From assembly GCA_947259625.1 (NCBI GenBank), contig CAMYMY010000142.1, forward strand, positions 1 through 14,702: DNA of 14,702 nt, in the 5' to 3' direction. Positions 5,699 to 13,722 of this stretch are shown here, in pieces (the stretch's first letter is position 1; each line of letters starts with the position of its first letter). The stretch comes from an uncultured Kiloniellales bacterium (GTDB lineage Bacteria > Pseudomonadota > Alphaproteobacteria > Kiloniellales > JAKSDN01). The notes beneath the pieces were generated by a model. That model had not been told where the DNA came from, searched no databases, and was given only the letters and a program-made list of their open reading frames with translations. A program made the position numbers and the translations under genes.

Positions 5699-6481
5699 CT
5701 AGCCTTCGGACTTCTCGGCCGCCGGCTTCAGGTTCTGCTCGACCTCGGTCTTGGGTTCCGCGGCCTTTTTCGCGCCCGCCTCGGCCTTGGGTTTGGCGGC
5801 GGACTTGGCGGCGGACTTGGCGGTGGCCTTTGGCAAGGCCACCACGAAGCAGCCGACGCCCCGGCCGCTCAGCTCGCCGCAGAGCTTCTTGCTCGCGGCC
5901 CGGTTGGGCAGGGGCCCGGCGCGCAGACGGTAGACGATGCCCGTGTTGCCGCCGAGGTCCGCCTTGACGACCTCGCGAGACAAGCCGTCGAGCAGGCCTT
6001 TCGCCGACCCCAGGACCATCTTCCATGCGCGGTCGGCATGTTTCTCGCTGGCATAGGCGCCGACCTGAACCAGATAACCGCTCGCCGCGGCCGGCTTGTG
6101 AGCCTTTGGCTTGGCGGGCTTCTTTTCGTACTTCGTGGGCCCCGGGGCCATGCGGGCTGCTGCGTCCTGCTGCGCGGTCGCGCCCTTCGCGGGCCGGACG
6201 CTGGCGCTGCCGATCGAGCGTGACATTCCCGGCTCCCCAGCGACTTTCGCACCCTGCTTGTGCAGGGGCTTCGACATGGCGCTTGCCAACTCGTCGCCCT
6301 CGGCGAAATCCTTGCCGGAATCCTCGTCGCCCTCCGGAATGGCGGGCCGGATTTCGATGGGCCCATCGGCGGTGTCCCGCGCCGCCATGACGTCCGCCGG
6401 CGCATTGTAGGTCGCGGCATGAGCCAGGTTCTTGCTGCCGACCTTCCCGGCCTTGGGCTCGCGCGCCACCTCGCGCAGCAT
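5699..6481 (-). CDS. SPOR-domain C-terminal half of a broken TPR lipoprotein
   Basis: This frame carries the rest of the TPR-SPOR protein whose N-terminus lies at 6514-6951. Recognisable homology begins upstream of the ATG at 6481, at about 6532, with 'GLSLTLSGDQSESIAMLREVA'. This reads as a TPR helix pair, so the half did not originally begin at 6481. After a low-complexity linker, residues about 145-225 (numbered from the 6481 ATG) form a SPOR domain: 'GYLVQVGAYASEKHADRAWK...VYRLRAGPLPNRAASKKLCGEL'. SPOR domains bind denuded glycan strands at the septum. The C-terminus is a Lys/Ala/Pro-rich tail with a short AKSAAKS tandem repeat (near 5799-5825). If translated from 6481 it would lack a signal and stay cytoplasmic, where SPOR would have no ligand. 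A weak GGAAAG lies before that ATG. Confidence 0.6.
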   Translation of the reverse strand: MLREVAREPKAGKVGSKNLAHAATYNAPADVMAARDTADGPIEIRPAIPEGDEDSGKDFAEGDELASAMSKPLHKQGAKVAGEPGMSRSIGSASVRPAKGATAQQDAAARMAPGPTKYEKKPAKPKAHKPAAASGYLVQVGAYASEKHADRAWKMVLGSAKGLLDGLSREVVKADLGGNTGIVYRLRAGPLPNRAASKKLCGELSGRGVGCFVVALPKATAKSAAKSAAKPKAEAGAKKAAEPKTEVEQNLKPAAEKSEG

Positions 6482-6513
6482 GGCGATACTTTCCGATTGA
6501 TCGCCGCTCAAGG

Positions 6514-6951
6514 TCAGGGAGAGGCCCAGTCCAGCTGGGCTTCGGCGATATCGTATTTGCCCTGGTCGATGGAGGTCTTTGCCAAGCCGTAAAGCGCGTC
6601 GAAGTCGTCCGGGTTGATCAAGATGGCGGCCCGATAGGCGTTCGCCGCCTGTTCGGGAGCATCGAGATCCTTGTAGATTTCCGCCAGGGTATACAGCGGG
6701 GCAGGGTTGGTCGGCTGCGTGTCGAAGGCCCGCTCGCACATGCTGGCCGCCGTGTAGAGGTCACCCGCACTGTACATCTTGCTGCAGTAACGAAGAAGCA
6801 TGGCGGCGCGTTCTTCCTGATTGTCCAAATTGACCGTTGGGCGGGGCCTGGACTCGTGCCTCGACAAGCCGGTGCAGGCGGTTGCCACCAAAACCAGACT
6901 TAGGGCCGTGGTAACCTTAAGGACGGATCGAATTGAACGTGTGCTCTTCAT
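6514..6951 (-). CDS. TPR lipoprotein, N-terminal half (frame broken before the SPOR domain)
   Basis: The ORF encodes 145 residues. It starts with a lipoprotein signal: basic MKSTRSIRSVLK, hydrophobic ALSLVLVAT, then 'ATAC' as a rather weak lipobox with the acylated Cys near residue 26. TPR repeats follow. One unit spans 'DLYTAASMCERAFDTQPTNPAPLYTLAEIYKDL', the next 'APEQAANAYRAAILINPDDFDALYGLAK'. A third starts 'QGKYDIAEAQLDWA' and is cut by a TGA at 6514-6516. The other frame resumes TPR-like sequence at 6532 and runs into a SPOR domain. The intact ancestor was therefore probably one lipoprotein of roughly 410 residues over 5699-6951. Whether this is a real mutation, a small deletion or a sequencing error cannot be told here. 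Divergently oriented to the YdcF-type gene. Confidence 0.7.
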   Translation of the reverse strand: MKSTRSIRSVLKVTTALSLVLVATACTGLSRHESRPRPTVNLDNQEERAAMLLRYCSKMYSAGDLYTAASMCERAFDTQPTNPAPLYTLAEIYKDLDAPEQAANAYRAAILINPDDFDALYGLAKTSIDQGKYDIAEAQLDWASP

Positions 6952-7242
6952 TGCAGCTTCCCGAAGCCGGTTTTCCCCAACCCCGACCCTCTCATTTGCG
7001 CCAACGAGCGTTCGCAGACTCTCTTAGGGTTACCGGACTATCAGCCGGCAGCCTTAAAATATTCCTAATTTCGCGGCGACCACTTGTCTTTTAGCCAATT
7101 ATGGCTCTGTTTTTCTTGATATTGGATCCGGTTCGGACCGGTCGCCGGGGATCCGGAAGACCACGAGCGGGCATCCACGCGAGCCGGCCAATCCAGTCAT
7201 TTGGCGTTGCTAGGGACCCGGCCGGGACGCTATCAGGATGGC
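6952..7242. other. Divergent intergenic region, no gene seen
   Basis: This 291-base gap separates the minus-strand TPR lipoprotein from the plus-strand YdcF-type gene, so it should hold both promoters. An AT-rich core at about 7051-7070 (TTAAAATATTCCTAATT) is the likeliest promoter area. A five-pair hairpin AGCCA/TGGCT (7093-7097, 7102-7106) is followed shortly by TTTTT (7110-7114). The stem is too weak to call a terminator. I see no RNA gene. Confidence 0.45.
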
Positions 7243-8205
7243 ATGGAGTTCGTGCTCTCCAAGGCGCTTTGGATCGCCTTCAATCCCGGCCATTTGCTGC
7301 TGGCCCTCGGATTTGTGGGACTTGTCGGTCTGTTCATGCGGTCGCGGCGCCTTCGCCGGGCCGGGAGGTGGCTCCTGGCCTCCATGGTCGTGGCGATGGG
7401 AGGGCTCGCCGTTCTTCCGGCAGGCTTCTGGCTGAGTCCGCTGGAGAGCCGTTTCCCGCCGCCCAACAGCTTGCCGGCCGGCGTCGACGGAGTGATCGTT
7501 CTAGGCGGCGCGCTCGACGTGAAGAGGTCCCATCGGCGCGGCCGGCCGGAGCTGAACGAGGCCGCGGATCGCGTGATCGGGCTTCTGGAACTGGCCCGCC
7601 GGTATCCCGAGGCCAGGGTGGTGTTTACCGGCGGCACCGCCGCCCTGCTGGACGACCGGCACCGCGAGGCGGATCTGATCCCGAATCTGCTGGATCGCAT
7701 GGGCGGCACAGCCGACCGGCTGGTTCTGGAGCGCGACTCGCGGAACACGCACGAGAACGCGGTGTTCTCGAAGGCCCTGGCAGGGCCGCGCCCAGGCGAG
7801 ACCTGGATCCTGGTCACCTCGGCGTTTCACATGCCGCGTGCCGTGGGCGTGTTCCGCCGCAGCGGTTGGGAGGTCATCCCCTATCCGGTGGACTACCGGA
7901 GCATCGGGCGGCCCGACTGGACGTCTCCGCCGGACCTGGTGCGGGGCCTGGCGGAAGTTTCGCTCGCCGCGAAGGAATGGGTCGGATTGATCGCCTATCG
8001 GCTGCTCGGCTGGAGCAGCAGCCTGTTTCCCGGTCCCCGGCCGCGAAACGACGTGGCCGCGCCGGCATCGAGGAGAACCGTGGCAGCCGCATTGCCTGAC
8101 GGTCATGCCTGTGGCACAAGGGGGCCGTCTCGCCAGGAAACCTGGGGATATGGCGTGGGCGAATATCGGCGTTCGCGCGGGCGGACACCATATCTGCTGG
8201 GATAA
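7243..8205 (+). CDS. YdcF/ElyC/SanA-family (DUF218) membrane protein
   Basis: The product is 320 residues. Two hydrophobic segments near the N-terminus (about 8-30 and 42-62) anchor it in the inner membrane. The DUF218 domain follows with its hallmarks: 'VIVLGGA' (84-90), 'VVFTGGT', 'ERDSRNTHENA' (163-173, the E-x-x-S-x-x-T-x-E-N-A motif) and 'VTSAFHMPRA' (His196). ElyC and SanA of this family affect peptidoglycan or lipid-carrier metabolism and envelope barrier function; the enzymatic reaction is unsettled. The ATG at 7243 is chosen because CAGGA precedes it and the TM region starts at once; a TTG at 7201 is in frame. Homology seems to end near residue 268 ('SLFPGPRPRN'). The remaining 50 residues look like read-through sequence. 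The stop is 3 bases before the next ATG, so translational coupling to the lytic transglycosylase is likely. Confidence 0.85.
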   Translation: MEFVLSKALWIAFNPGHLLLALGFVGLVGLFMRSRRLRRAGRWLLASMVVAMGGLAVLPAGFWLSPLESRFPPPNSLPAGVDGVIVLGGALDVKRSHRRGRPELNEAADRVIGLLELARRYPEARVVFTGGTAALLDDRHREADLIPNLLDRMGGTADRLVLERDSRNTHENAVFSKALAGPRPGETWILVTSAFHMPRAVGVFRRSGWEVIPYPVDYRSIGRPDWTSPPDLVRGLAEVSLAAKEWVGLIAYRLLGWSSSLFPGPRPRNDVAAPASRRTVAAALPDGHACGTRGPSRQETWGYGVGEYRRSRGRTPYLLG

Positions 8206-8208
8206 GGA

Positions 8209-9408
8209 ATGCGTTCTCGCAGCTTCGTACTGTGTTTCCTGGTTGCGGTCCTGGGCCCGCAGTTCGCCTGGGCTCAGGGCGATTTCGCCGCCTGGCTCGA
8301 GGACTTCAAGGGCGAGGCCACGGCCGCCGGGATCTCGCCGGCAACCCTGGCATCGGCTTTGGACGGCGTGGCGCCGCTCGAGGAGATAATCGAACTGGAC
8401 CGCCGGCAGCCGGAGTTCACCCAGACCTTCTGGGGCTATATCGACGGACGCGTGACGCCGCAGCGCGTGGAACGAGGGCGGAAAATCCTGGCCCAATACC
8501 GGCCCTTGCTCAAGAAGATCAAGGCGCGCTACGGCGTCCAACCGGGCTTTCTGGTGGCATTCTGGGGCCTGGAAACAAACTTTGGCGATTTCATGGGCAA
8601 GACGTCGGTGATCGCATCCTTGGTGACCTTGGCCTATGACCGCAGGCGCAGCGACTTCTTCCGAAGTCAGTTGCTCGACGCGTTACGCATGGTCGACGGC
8701 GGACATGCGAAACTGGCGGACATGAAGGGGTCCTGGGCCGGTGCCATGGGTCAACTCCAGTTCATGCCCAATACCTTCATACGCTATGCCGTCGACGGCG
8801 ACGGCGACGGCCGCCGCGATATCTGGCGCAGCTATCCCGACGCTTTCGCCTCGGCCGCCAACTATCTCAAGAACATCGGCTGGCAGCCGCGCGAGAGGTG
8901 GGGCAGGGAGGTCCGTCTGCCGAAGGGATTCGATTTGAGCCTGGCCGACCTGGCGGTCGAAAAGCCACTCTCGGAGTGGCGGAAATTGGGTGTCCGCCGG
9001 GCCAACGGCCGGAAATTGCCCAGGGCCAAGATGTCCGGTTCGATCGTCCTGCCCGGCGGGGCCGGGGGGCCGGCTTTTCTGGTCTACCGGAACTTCCGGA
9101 ACATCATGGTCTGGAACCGTTCCTTGCTCTACGCGCTGGCCGTGGGATACCTGTCCGATCGCGTGATCGGCCTGGGTCAGTTGCGGGCCAAGCGTCCGGC
9201 CAACGAAAGGCCCTTGCGGCGCGAAGAGGTGGAGGAACTGCAGCTGCTGCTCACGGCACTCGGGTTCGACCCGGGAGAGCCGGACGGCATCGTCGGCTCG
9301 CGCACCCGGGCCGCCCTTCGGACCTATCAGCAACATGCGAATCTGCCGGCGGACGGCTATCCCACAATAGGATTGCTCGAGGGGCTGCGTCAAAAATCGG
9401 GCAATTAA
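8209..9408 (+). CDS. Lytic murein transglycosylase, MltB type, with C-terminal peptidoglycan-binding domain
   Basis: The product is 399 residues. A Sec signal peptide (MRSRSFVLCFLVAVLGPQFAWA) is followed by an MltB-like catalytic domain at about 25-320. The domain contains 'FLVAFWGLETNFG', where Glu122 is the expected general acid/base. It also contains 'SWAGAMGQLQFMPNTF', the substrate-groove motif of this family, and the Asp-rich 'DGDGDGRRDIW' loop. Residues about 338-395 form a PG_binding_1 domain ('LQLLLTALGFDPGEPDGIVGSRTRAALRTYQQ'). The enzyme cleaves the MurNAc-GlcNAc bond to leave 1,6-anhydro ends in the periplasm. There is no lipobox, so it should be soluble and periplasmic, unlike E. 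coli MltB. An AAGGA overlapping the preceding stop serves as ribosome-binding site, three bases after the YdcF-type gene. Confidence 0.93.
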   Translation: MRSRSFVLCFLVAVLGPQFAWAQGDFAAWLEDFKGEATAAGISPATLASALDGVAPLEEIIELDRRQPEFTQTFWGYIDGRVTPQRVERGRKILAQYRPLLKKIKARYGVQPGFLVAFWGLETNFGDFMGKTSVIASLVTLAYDRRRSDFFRSQLLDALRMVDGGHAKLADMKGSWAGAMGQLQFMPNTFIRYAVDGDGDGRRDIWRSYPDAFASAANYLKNIGWQPRERWGREVRLPKGFDLSLADLAVEKPLSEWRKLGVRRANGRKLPRAKMSGSIVLPGGAGGPAFLVYRNFRNIMVWNRSLLYALAVGYLSDRVIGLGQLRAKRPANERPLRREEVEELQLLLTALGFDPGEPDGIVGSRTRAALRTYQQHANLPADGYPTIGLLEGLRQKSGN

Positions 9409-9416
9409 ACGCGGCA

Positions 9417-9445
9417 TTGCCGAGAGACCCCCACGTCGCTAGATT
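9417..9445 (+). promoter_or_regulatory. Candidate promoter for rlpA
   Basis: TTGCCG (9417-9422) and TAGATT (9440-9445) are spaced by exactly 17 bases in the 73-base gap between the transglycosylase and rlpA. Each hexamer matches the sigma-70 consensus at about four of six positions. The remaining leader before the ATG at 9482 is AT-rich. It would allow rlpA and the genes after it to be transcribed separately from the preceding pair. Confidence 0.35.
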
Positions 9446-9481
9446 ACCAAATACTGGTCTGCATACTAATAACCACACAAG

Positions 9482-10627
9482 ATGATGAATCTGACAGATC
9501 GTAAGCGTCTTGTTCTGGTGGCACTGCTCGGATTTGCGCTGACAGCCTGTGCGGAAAACCGAACAGCGCCTCCCGGGGCCGAAACCGCGTTGCCGGCCGC
9601 GGGCGCTATGGGCGAATACAAGATCGGGAAACCGTACAACGTGCGCGGTATCTGGTATTACCCGAAGGTCGACTACGACTATCGCGAAACCGGAATCGCC
9701 TCGTGGTACGGGCCCGGCTTTCACGGCAAGCGGACCGCGAACGGCGAAGTCTACGACCAGATGGAACTGACCGCGGCGCATCGCACCCTGCCGATGCCGA
9801 GTATGGTCAGGGTGACCAACCTGGAAAACGGCCGTTCGCTCGTGGTCCGCATAAACGACCGCGGTCCGTTCTCGAATGGCCGGATCATCGACCTGTCGTA
9901 TCGTGCCGCGCAGCTTCTCGACGTTGTCGGGGCCGGCACGGCCAAGGTGGCGGTGGAAAACCTCGGCCAGCAGAGCCGGCAGCTTTCGGCGATCGCCCAG
10001 GGCCGAGAGGCGGCCAGGAATGCTCCGGACGCGGTTCCCACGGTCGCAGTGGACTCCGCACCGTTGGAACCTGTCACCGGGTCGTCGCAAGCCGCGCAGA
10101 TCGCGCAGTCTCCGATCGGCGATCAAACGGCCAGCGACCCGATACGACCCAAGCGGGGGCCCGTCAGACCGGCGCGTCTTCAACGGGCCGGGACCGGCAT
10201 CTCCGACTCTAGCCCGCCTGTGCCGCACACACGGACGCTCTTGGCCACCCGATCGCTCGCCATGGCCACGGATACGAACGACGTGAACGGCTGGGACTTC
10301 GAAGGACAGGATCGCCCTGGCGGAAACACGGGCGCGCGGCTGAATTCCGAATCGGCGCCCCGGCCCGACGGTACGGTGACACAGCTTGCGGTCCGCCCGA
10401 CAAACATCTTCATCCAGGCGGGCTCGTTCCTGCGGCGGGACTACGCCGCCCGGCTGAGCATCCGGCTTTCGGTATTGGGTCAGACCAAGGTCACCGAGGC
10501 GCAGGTCGACGACCGGATGTTCTTCCGCGTGCGGCTCGGCCCGATCGTCTCGGTCGCCGAGGCGGACCGGCTGCTCGACGTGCTGCAGACCAAAGGTTTC
10601 GCCGATGCCAGGGTGGTCGTCGACTAG
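9482..10627 (+). CDS. rlpA: RlpA septal ring lipoprotein / lytic transglycosylase with SPOR domain
   Basis: The product is 381 residues. The lipoprotein signal ends in lipobox 'LTAC' with Cys23. The double-psi beta-barrel domain (about 68-160) contains 'GIASWYGPGFHGKRTANGEVYD', 'AAHRTLP' and 'INDRGPF..GRIIDLS'. Glu89, His100 and Asp126 have the same spacing as the active-site Glu120, His131 and Asp157 of Pseudomonas aeruginosa RlpA. The protein is therefore probably an active transglycosylase acting on stem-peptide-free glycan. A Pro/Ser/Arg-rich linker (about 165-300) leads to a C-terminal SPOR domain (303-381, 'IFIQAGSFLRRDYAARLSIRL...'), which targets denuded glycans at the division site. 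The start has two tandem ATGs (9482, 9485) and only a weak ribosome-binding site. It precedes the D,D-carboxypeptidase gene by about 100 bases, a common alphaproteobacterial pairing. Confidence 0.95.
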   Translation: MMNLTDRKRLVLVALLGFALTACAENRTAPPGAETALPAAGAMGEYKIGKPYNVRGIWYYPKVDYDYRETGIASWYGPGFHGKRTANGEVYDQMELTAAHRTLPMPSMVRVTNLENGRSLVVRINDRGPFSNGRIIDLSYRAAQLLDVVGAGTAKVAVENLGQQSRQLSAIAQGREAARNAPDAVPTVAVDSAPLEPVTGSSQAAQIAQSPIGDQTASDPIRPKRGPVRPARLQRAGTGISDSSPPVPHTRTLLATRSLAMATDTNDVNGWDFEGQDRPGGNTGARLNSESAPRPDGTVTQLAVRPTNIFIQAGSFLRRDYAARLSIRLSVLGQTKVTEAQVDDRMFFRVRLGPIVSVAEADRLLDVLQTKGFADARVVVD

Positions 10628-10729
10628 CGAGCGGCCATAATTTCGGCATATTCGGCGGCTAGCCAGGGCACCTCGGGGCAGATCATGTCGCGGGTCGCAA
10701 CGTCAAACTCCCAGGATAGTGGAACCGTC

Positions 10730-11881
10730 ATGTTCAAACACTCCCCAGTTCTCCGTCACCTGGCCTTGACGGCCGTCTTTTTGGCCGGCCTTGGCGCAAT
10801 GCCGCACCCAGGGGCCGCCTTCGAGAGCCGGGCCCGCGAAGCTCTGCTGATCGATGCCACGACCGGCACCGTGCTGCTCGAAAAGGACTCGCACCGGCCC
10901 ATGCCGCCGGCATCGATGAGCAAGATCATGACCGTCTACCTGGCCTTCGAGGCGCTGAAGGACGGACGTTTGTCGCTAGACGACAAGCTGATGGTCAGCG
11001 AGAAGGCCTGGCGCATGGGGGGGTCCAAGATGTTCGTGGAAGTCGGCAAGGAGGTGCGCGTCGAGGACCTGCTGCGCGGCGTCATCGTCCAATCCGGCAA
11101 CGACGCCTGCATCGTGCTCGCCGAGGGCCTGGCCGGGAGCGAGGAGGCTTTTGCCGAGCTCATGAACCGCAAGGCCGCCGAACTCGGCATGAACGACAGC
11201 AGTTTCGCCAATTCCACCGGCTGGCCCCATCCCGAGCAGCGCATGTCGCCGCGCGATCTGGCCACTGTGGCATTGCGCACGATCGCCGATTTTCCCGACT
11301 ACTATCACTACTACGCCGAGACCAACTTCACCTTCACCGACATCAAGCAGGGCAACCGCAATCCCTTGCTCTACAAGAACGTCGGGGCCGACGGCCTCAA
11401 GACGGGGCATACCGAGGAGGCCGGCTACGGCCTGACCGGCTCGGCGGTCCAGGACGGCCGCCGCCTGATCGTCGTGGTCAACGGGCTCAAGAGCATGAAG
11501 GAGCGCGGCAACGAAGCCCAGAGCCTGATCAACTGGGGGTTCCGCGAGTTCGACAACTACAGCCTCTTTGCCGCCGGCGAGACCGTGGAAGAAGCGCCGG
11601 TCTGGCAGGGCGTGGTCAAGACCGTCCCGCTCGTTCTGGCCGAGGACCTCGAGGTCACCTTGCCGCGCAGGTCGCGCAAGAAGATGAAGGTGAGCGTCCG
11701 GCACGACGGGCCGATCCCGACGCCGATCGAGGAGGGGCAGGAGGTCGCCACCCTGGTGGTCGCGGCCCCGGGGGCCGAGACCGTCGAGGTGCCGCTCCGG
11801 GCCGGCGCCTCGGTCGAACGGCTCGGGCTGCTCGGCCGGTTCATCAGCAACGTCAAGCACCTGGTATTGGGCGGCTCCTGA
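10730..11881 (+). CDS. D-alanyl-D-alanine carboxypeptidase (PBP5/6 type)
   Basis: The product is 383 residues, a class C low-molecular-mass penicillin-binding protein (peptidase S11). A signal peptide (about 1-30, '...LALTAVFLAGLGAM') precedes the catalytic domain. The three motifs are present: Ser62-Met-Ser-Lys65 (nucleophile), Ser122-Gly-Asn124 and Lys224-Thr-Gly226. A PBP5_C beta domain follows (about 275-365). The C-terminal 'RLGLLGRFISNVKHLVLGG' can form an amphipathic membrane-anchoring helix. The enzyme removes the terminal D-Ala from pentapeptide stems in the periplasm and so limits cross-linking. This complements the glycan cleavage by the neighbouring MltB- and RlpA-type proteins. 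The ATG at 10730 is preferred over the in-frame ATG at 10685, as it places the signal peptide first; GTGGAA lies upstream of it. It could be named dacC or dacF; I cannot decide which. Confidence 0.95.
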   Translation: MFKHSPVLRHLALTAVFLAGLGAMPHPGAAFESRAREALLIDATTGTVLLEKDSHRPMPPASMSKIMTVYLAFEALKDGRLSLDDKLMVSEKAWRMGGSKMFVEVGKEVRVEDLLRGVIVQSGNDACIVLAEGLAGSEEAFAELMNRKAAELGMNDSSFANSTGWPHPEQRMSPRDLATVALRTIADFPDYYHYYAETNFTFTDIKQGNRNPLLYKNVGADGLKTGHTEEAGYGLTGSAVQDGRRLIVVVNGLKSMKERGNEAQSLINWGFREFDNYSLFAAGETVEEAPVWQGVVKTVPLVLAEDLEVTLPRRSRKKMKVSVRHDGPIPTPIEEGQEVATLVVAAPGAETVEVPLRAGASVERLGLLGRFISNVKHLVLGGS

Positions 11882-11936
11882 TCCCGGCTGCGACGCCCGA
11901 TTGACCCGCGCCCTGCGGCCCGGCAGGATCGGCCGC

Positions 11937-12575
11937 ATGGCCAAAGGGAAGTTCATCACCTTCGAGGGCGGCGAGGGCGCCGGCAAATCGACCCAGGTGG
12001 CCCTCCTGGCGGCGGCACTGCGTGGAACTAGCCGCCGGGTCCTGGAGACCCGGGAACCGGGCGGCAGCGAGGGCGCCGAACAGATCCGCGAGCTGCTGGT
12101 GCACGGCGAGGTCGGCCGCTGGGACGGCACGACCGAGGCGCTTCTGCACTTCGCCGCGCGGCGCGAGCATCTGGTCCATACGGTTTTCCCGGCGCTGGAA
12201 GCCGGGACCTGGGTCCTCTCGGACCGCTTCGCCGACTCCACCATGGCCTACCAGGGCTACGGGCACGATCTCGGGCCGGCCCCCATCGAAGCGCTCTACG
12301 CCCTGGTGGTCGGTGAATTCCGGCCGGACCTCACGCTGGTCCTCGACCTGCCGGTCGACCAGGGACTTCGGCGCGCCGCGGGACGCCGCGAAGGCGGCGA
12401 CCGTTATGAACGCATGGACGGCGGGTTTCACGAGCGGCTGCGCCAAGGCTTCCTCGAGATCGCGCGCGGCGATCCGGCGCGCTGTGTCGTGATCGATGCC
12501 GGCGGCGCCATGGAACAGGTGCATAAGGCCGTCTGCGCCGAGGTGGTCCGGCGCCTGGGAATCGACCTGCCATGA
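11937..12575 (+). CDS. tmk: Thymidylate kinase
   Basis: The product is 212 residues and phosphorylates dTMP to dTDP with ATP in the cytoplasm, a required step of dTTP synthesis. The P-loop GGEGAGKST is at residues 11-19. 'REPGGSEGAEQIRELL' is the dTMP-binding segment. The Asp96-Arg97 pair in 'LSDRFADSTMAYQG' is the family's conserved DR motif. The Arg-rich lid 'RRAAGRREGGDRYE' is of the bacterial type. The ATG at 11937 is chosen over an in-frame TTG at 11901 because it gives the canonical N-terminus MAKGKFITFEG, and AGGA lies upstream. It begins 55 bases after the carboxypeptidase stop. Its last codons overlap holB by 4 bases (ATGA), so the two are translationally coupled. Confidence 0.96.
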   Translation: MAKGKFITFEGGEGAGKSTQVALLAAALRGTSRRVLETREPGGSEGAEQIRELLVHGEVGRWDGTTEALLHFAARREHLVHTVFPALEAGTWVLSDRFADSTMAYQGYGHDLGPAPIEALYALVVGEFRPDLTLVLDLPVDQGLRRAAGRREGGDRYERMDGGFHERLRQGFLEIARGDPARCVVIDAGGAMEQVHKAVCAEVVRRLGIDLP

Positions 12576-13660
12576 CCGATGCCCCGTTCGAAGGCGCGCC
12601 GGCGCCGCGGACCAATGCCGAGCTGCTCGGCCAGGAGGCCGCGGAACGCACGCTGTTCGAGGCCTATCGCTCGGGCCGGCTGCCGCACGCCTGGCTGCTG
12701 ACCGGCCCGCGCGGCGTCGGCAAGGCGACGCTTGCCTACCGTTTCGCGCGCTTCCTGCTGTCGGGGGGCGGGGCCGACGGCGGCCTGTTCGGCTCGGAGC
12801 CCGCCGGTTTGGCGCTGGACGCGGAGCACCCGGCATTCCGGCTGGTCGCCTCGGGCGGGCATCCCGACCTCTTGACCGTGGAGCGCGGGGTCAACGAGAA
12901 GACCGGCAAGCCGCGCGGCGAGATCGTCGTCGTCGACGTGCGCTCGGTCGCCTCCTTCCTGCACATGACGCCGGGGGAGGGCGGCTGGCGCGTCGTCGTG
13001 GTCGATGCCGCCGACGAGATGAACCGGGCCGCCGCGAACGCCATCCTGAAGATCCTGGAGGAGCCGCCGCGCCAGGCGCTGCTGCTGCTGGTCAGCCACG
13101 CGCCTGGGCGCCTGCTGCCGACCATCCGGTCGCGCTGCTGCCGCCTGCCGGTACCGGCGCTCGACGATGCCAATGTGGCCCTGCTGCTGAAGCGCCATCG
13201 GCCGGACTTGACGTCCGAGGATGCCTCGGCCCTCGGGCGCCTGGCCGAGGGAAGCATCGGCAAGGCGCTCGATCTGGCGGCGAGCGGGGGTCTCGAGCTC
13301 TACCGGGACCTGGTCGATCTGCTCACCGGCCTGCCGCGGCTCGACGTGCTCCGCGTTCATGCCCTCGGCGACCGCCTGGCGCGCGGCGGCGACGGCACGG
13401 CCTTTCGCGTCGGCACGGAGCTGCTGTCCTGGTGGCTCGCGCGGATGATCCACGGCGGCGCCGGCGGGGCCCTGCCGGCGGAGGTGGTGGCCGGCGAGGC
13501 GGCCCTGATGGCGCGCTTGCTGGAGCGGCGCAGCCTTGCGCAATGGCTTACCCTATGGGAAAAATGGGGCCGCCTCTTCGCCTCCGCGGAGGGCGCCAAC
13601 CTCGACCGCAAGCAGGTAGTGGTCACTGCATTCCTCGAATTGGAGGCGCTGGCAGCCTGA
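12572..13660 (+). CDS. holB: DNA polymerase III subunit delta'
   Basis: The product is 362 residues, an AAA+ clamp-loader subunit that works with tau/gamma and delta to load the beta clamp. It starts with the family's 'LLGQEAAERTLFEAYRSGRLPHAWLLTGPRGVGK' region. The P-loop-like GPRGVGKAT (45-53) is retained. The 'GGHPDLL' segment follows where many homologues have a zinc module; its cysteines are absent, as I expect for alphaproteobacterial delta'. 'VVDAADEMNRAAANAILKILEEPP' is the Walker B region. 'SHAPGRLLPTIRSRC' contains the sensor-1 and SRC arginine-finger motif. The start codon overlaps the tmk stop (ATGA). The tmk-holB-metG order is a conserved housekeeping arrangement. The frame is intact and the length normal. 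Confidence 0.95.
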   Translation: MTDAPFEGAPAPRTNAELLGQEAAERTLFEAYRSGRLPHAWLLTGPRGVGKATLAYRFARFLLSGGGADGGLFGSEPAGLALDAEHPAFRLVASGGHPDLLTVERGVNEKTGKPRGEIVVVDVRSVASFLHMTPGEGGWRVVVVDAADEMNRAAANAILKILEEPPRQALLLLVSHAPGRLLPTIRSRCCRLPVPALDDANVALLLKRHRPDLTSEDASALGRLAEGSIGKALDLAASGGLELYRDLVDLLTGLPRLDVLRVHALGDRLARGGDGTAFRVGTELLSWWLARMIHGGAGGALPAEVVAGEAALMARLLERRSLAQWLTLWEKWGRLFASAEGANLDRKQVVVTAFLELEALAA

Positions 13661-13722
13661 CCGCGTCGGACGATGCGGCGGCCGCCGTCGGACGGGAAGA
13701 CAGGAGTCCCGAGGAGACACGA

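Noticed and set aside
6514..6540. Programmed ribosomal frameshift joining the two TPR-SPOR frames
   Set aside because: No convincing slippery heptamer, downstream pseudoknot or internal Shine-Dalgarno was seen. Residues also appear to be missing at the junction, which fits a mutation better.
7091..7115. Intrinsic terminator with stem AGCCA/TGGCT followed by Ts
   Set aside because: The stem has only five pairs, and it lies between divergent genes where no transcript is expected to end.
10976..13543. Several long minus-strand open frames opposite the carboxypeptidase, tmk and holB
   Set aside because: They are GC-driven antisense shadows without ribosome-binding sites or domains, and the plus-strand genes are unmistakable.
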